Made by a program: the position numbers and the translations under genes
NCBI GenBank assembly: GCA_905373295.1
Contig: CAJPSJ010000124.1
Coordinates: 1-6,044, forward strand
Direction of reading: 5' to 3'
Source of the DNA: an uncultured Campylobacter sp.
Lineage (GTDB): Bacteria > Campylobacterota > Campylobacteria > Campylobacterales > Campylobacteraceae
DNA length: 6,044 nt
The notes under the pieces: model-generated
Told to the model about the DNA's origin: nothing
Database searches by the model: none
The model's input: only the letters and a program-made list of their open reading frames with translations
Part shown: one piece after another, positions 5,109 through 6,044 of the stretch
Position numbering within the stretch: the first letter of the stretch is position 1
Layout of the letters: each line of letters starts with the position of its first letter

Positions 5109-5140
5109 GGCTTGCATAGCGTCTTGCTAGCAAGCCTTTT
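5109..5140 (+). terminator. Terminator-like hairpin with no gene upstream
   Basis: GGCTTGC at 5109-5115 pairs with GCAAGCC at 5130-5136, followed directly by TTTT at 5137-5140. The 14-base loop overlaps a 12-base palindrome, CTTGCTAGCAAG, at 5123-5134 that could fold instead. It would stop + strand transcripts, yet no + strand gene lies between 3930 and here. It is either the end of an unrecognised small RNA, an antisense stop or a chance structure. Confidence 0.3.
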
Positions 5141-5337
5141 CGGGTTGCGACGTACTACGGCGGCGCCCATTCGGCTCGGCGCGCGATACTTTGCTTGCGG
5201 TATCCGCGTCGCGTCCGCGCATGAGAGCTTAGCGCTGCTAAAATTTTACCGGCTCTTAGCCCTATGCGATACGTCCTGTGCGCCGCGATAGAATTTTGCG
5301 CGACGCAAGGACCTATCCGGCTCGGCTTTGCGCCACA

Positions 5338-5368
5338 TTGCGGCAAAATTTTAAAATTTGCGCCGCAA
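5338..5368. repeat. Near-palindrome with GC-rich arms and an AT core
   Basis: TTGCGGC at 5338-5344 and GCCGCAA at 5362-5368 are perfect complements. The 17-base centre is built from AAAATTTT and AAAATTT words and is itself nearly self-complementary. No T-run is present on either side. The function is unknown. Confidence 0.35.
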
Positions 5369-5396
5369 AGCACTCGCCTTATATTGGCCTGGGATG

Positions 5397-5427
5397 CGGT
5401 GCGAATGATTAAATTTTAACCGCACCG
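5397..5427. repeat. 7-base inverted repeat
   Basis: CGGTGCG at 5397-5403 and CGCACCG at 5421-5427 are perfect complements across 17 bases. A shifted alternative pairs TGCGGT (5395-5400) with ACCGCA (5419-5424). Nothing shows a role. Confidence 0.3.
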
Positions 5428-5446
5428 TCGTCGCGCCGTTTTAAAA

Positions 5447-5464
5447 CTCAAACGAATTTTTGAG
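5447..5464. repeat. Small hairpin
   Basis: CTCAAA at 5447-5452 pairs with TTTGAG at 5459-5464 around a six-base loop. It overlaps by one base a ten-base palindrome, GTTTTAAAAC, at 5438-5447. It is beyond the radA terminator, and its role is unknown. Confidence 0.25.
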
Positions 5465-5538
5465 CCGCTACGATACGTGAAATTCCAAAAATCGCGCCTT
5501 AGCGATCAAGCTCATTTGCGCTTGCTTGCGAGCCATGC

Positions 5539-5568
5539 AAAAAGCGGCGCACTTGCGCCCTTCGCCGC
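5539..5568 (-). terminator. Intrinsic terminator of radA
   Basis: Read on the - strand, GCGGCG (5568-5563) pairs with CGCCGC (5549-5544), followed directly by TTTTT (5543-5539). An alternative inner stem, GGCGC/GCGCC, has a four-base loop. The GC-rich stem and immediate U-run are the classic intrinsic form, about 92 bases past the radA stop. No other - strand gene lies between, so this probably ends the radA transcript. Confidence 0.65.
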
Positions 5569-5660
5569 GCCCATGTAAAAGCAACGCGTCCCTTGCCGCT
5601 CAAAGTCCATTTCCGCTCGCTCGCGCCCTCTGCCAAGCCGAGGCTAAGAAGCGCGCCGCC

Positions 5661-6044
5661 TCACATCCAATCTAAAATTTGCGTGATCTCCGTAGCGTGA
5701 AAAATTTTAAGCCCCTGCGCGTTTTGCGGCTTCATCGGGACGATCGCGTTTTTAAATTTCTGCATCGCGGCTTCTTTCAGGCGCGCATCGAGGTTGAAGA
5801 TCTCTCTGATCTCGCCATTTAGGCTCACCTCGCCGATGAAGACGCTTTCTTTGCTGATTGGGCGGTTTTTGAAGCTGCTTACGATCGCCGCGACGACGGC
5901 TAGATCGCACGCCGTTTCGGTGATTTTTACGCCGCCGCTGACGTTTACGAAGACGTCGTATCCGCCAAGCCCGATCTCAAGCTTGCGATCAAGCAGCGCC
6001 AGAAGCATATCGAGGCGGTTTTTATCAAAGCCCGTAGCGCTGCG
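5661..6044 (-). CDS. radA: DNA repair protein RadA, C-terminal part (5' end outside window)
   Basis: RadA is a RecA-like ATPase and branch-migration helicase that processes recombination intermediates in the cytoplasm. The window holds only the last 127 residues of a protein normally around 450 long; the frame stays open to the window edge. What is visible is the C-terminal Lon-like P domain. The diagnostic RSATGFDKNRLDMLLALL opens it (visible residues 1-18), followed by YDVFVNVSGGVKITETACDLA at 29-49, SSFKNRP at 56-62 and FIGEVSLNGEIRE at 69-81. These match RadA of Campylobacter and Helicobacter as I remember them, and more loosely that of E. coli. This domain is not known to be a protease in RadA. 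The zinc finger, Walker motifs and KNRFG motif lie upstream, outside the window. An internal ATG at 6006-6008 is not a gene start. The stop is TGA. Confidence 0.95.
   Translation of the reverse strand, partial: RSATGFDKNRLDMLLALLDRKLEIGLGGYDVFVNVSGGVKITETACDLAVVAAIVSSFKNRPISKESVFIGEVSLNGEIREIFNLDARLKEAAMQKFKNAIVPMKPQNAQGLKIFHATEITQILDWM

Larger units (their letters stand above)
4907..5660. other. Gene-free region between the membrane-protein gene and radA
   Basis: About 750 bases with no coding region I can support. The two longest open frames here, at 5100-5291 (+) and 5155-5373 (-), overlap on opposite strands and have unlikely compositions. The stretch is rich in short inverted repeats, including sites at 4942-4972, 5109-5136, 5338-5368, 5397-5427, 5447-5464 and 5544-5568. 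Its left end holds the promoter area of the leftward membrane-protein gene, and its right end holds the radA terminator. The middle could be decayed sequence, an unannotated RNA or both. Confidence 0.6.

Noticed and set aside
5109..5128. Possible sigma-54 promoter (GG...TTGCT)
   Set aside because: The GG-to-GC distance is 17 bases, not the required 12, and no gene follows.
5100..5373. Two overlapping open frames (5100-5291 + and 5155-5373 -)
   Set aside because: They oppose each other, lack convincing ribosome sites and have arginine/cysteine-rich, low-plausibility translations typical of GC-rich non-coding DNA.
5512..5610. 32-codon - strand frame starting at an ATG at 5610
   Set aside because: No ribosome site, and it reads straight through the radA terminator hairpin.
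1..6044. CRISPR array, tRNA, rRNA, insertion sequence or prophage genes
   Set aside because: No regularly spaced direct repeats with spacers, no cloverleaf or rRNA segments, and no transposase-like or phage-like proteins were seen.

Overview
The window looks like chromosomal DNA from a Campylobacter (Campylobacterota) with a mid-range GC content. Three things suggest this: the RadA and uracil-DNA glycosylase variants, PEB1-like solute-binding proteins, and the recurring AAATTTTA / GCGAAATTTT words in the gaps. The GC-rich codon use fits the oral group (C. gracilis, C. rectus or C. showae type) better than C. jejuni, but this is an impression and not a species call.

Layout, left to right. ung (uracil-DNA glycosylase, + strand) lies at 181-876 after a 180-base gene-free leader. 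Next come three paralogous periplasmic amino-acid-binding proteins of the SBP_bac_3 / PEB1 type, each exactly 268 residues, at 1049-1855, 2300-3106 and 3124-3930. The first stands alone, followed by a 444-base structured gap. The second and third are only 17 bases apart and form a two-gene operon that ends in a strong hairpin at 3949-3986. A convergent gene for an unrecognised multi-pass membrane protein occupies 4163-4906 on the - strand. A gene-free stretch of about 750 bases, rich in short inverted repeats, follows. The right edge holds the last 127 residues of RadA (- strand), with a convincing intrinsic terminator at 5539-5568.

How the genes relate. ung and radA are housekeeping DNA repair and recombination genes with no evident link to the rest. 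The three binding proteins clearly belong together through a common N-terminal layout, a Cys-x5-Cys pair and a nearly invariant C-terminal tail. They have no permease or ATPase beside them in this window, so they probably deliver ligands to an ABC transporter encoded elsewhere, or to a chemoreceptor. The middle paralog has changed two residues at positions that normally contact the amino-acid ligand. It is the most interesting protein here.

No mobile element, CRISPR array, tRNA or rRNA was seen. I did not find a clear new defence-type or similar system. The leads are the binding-protein cluster and the structured, gene-free region 4907-5660.
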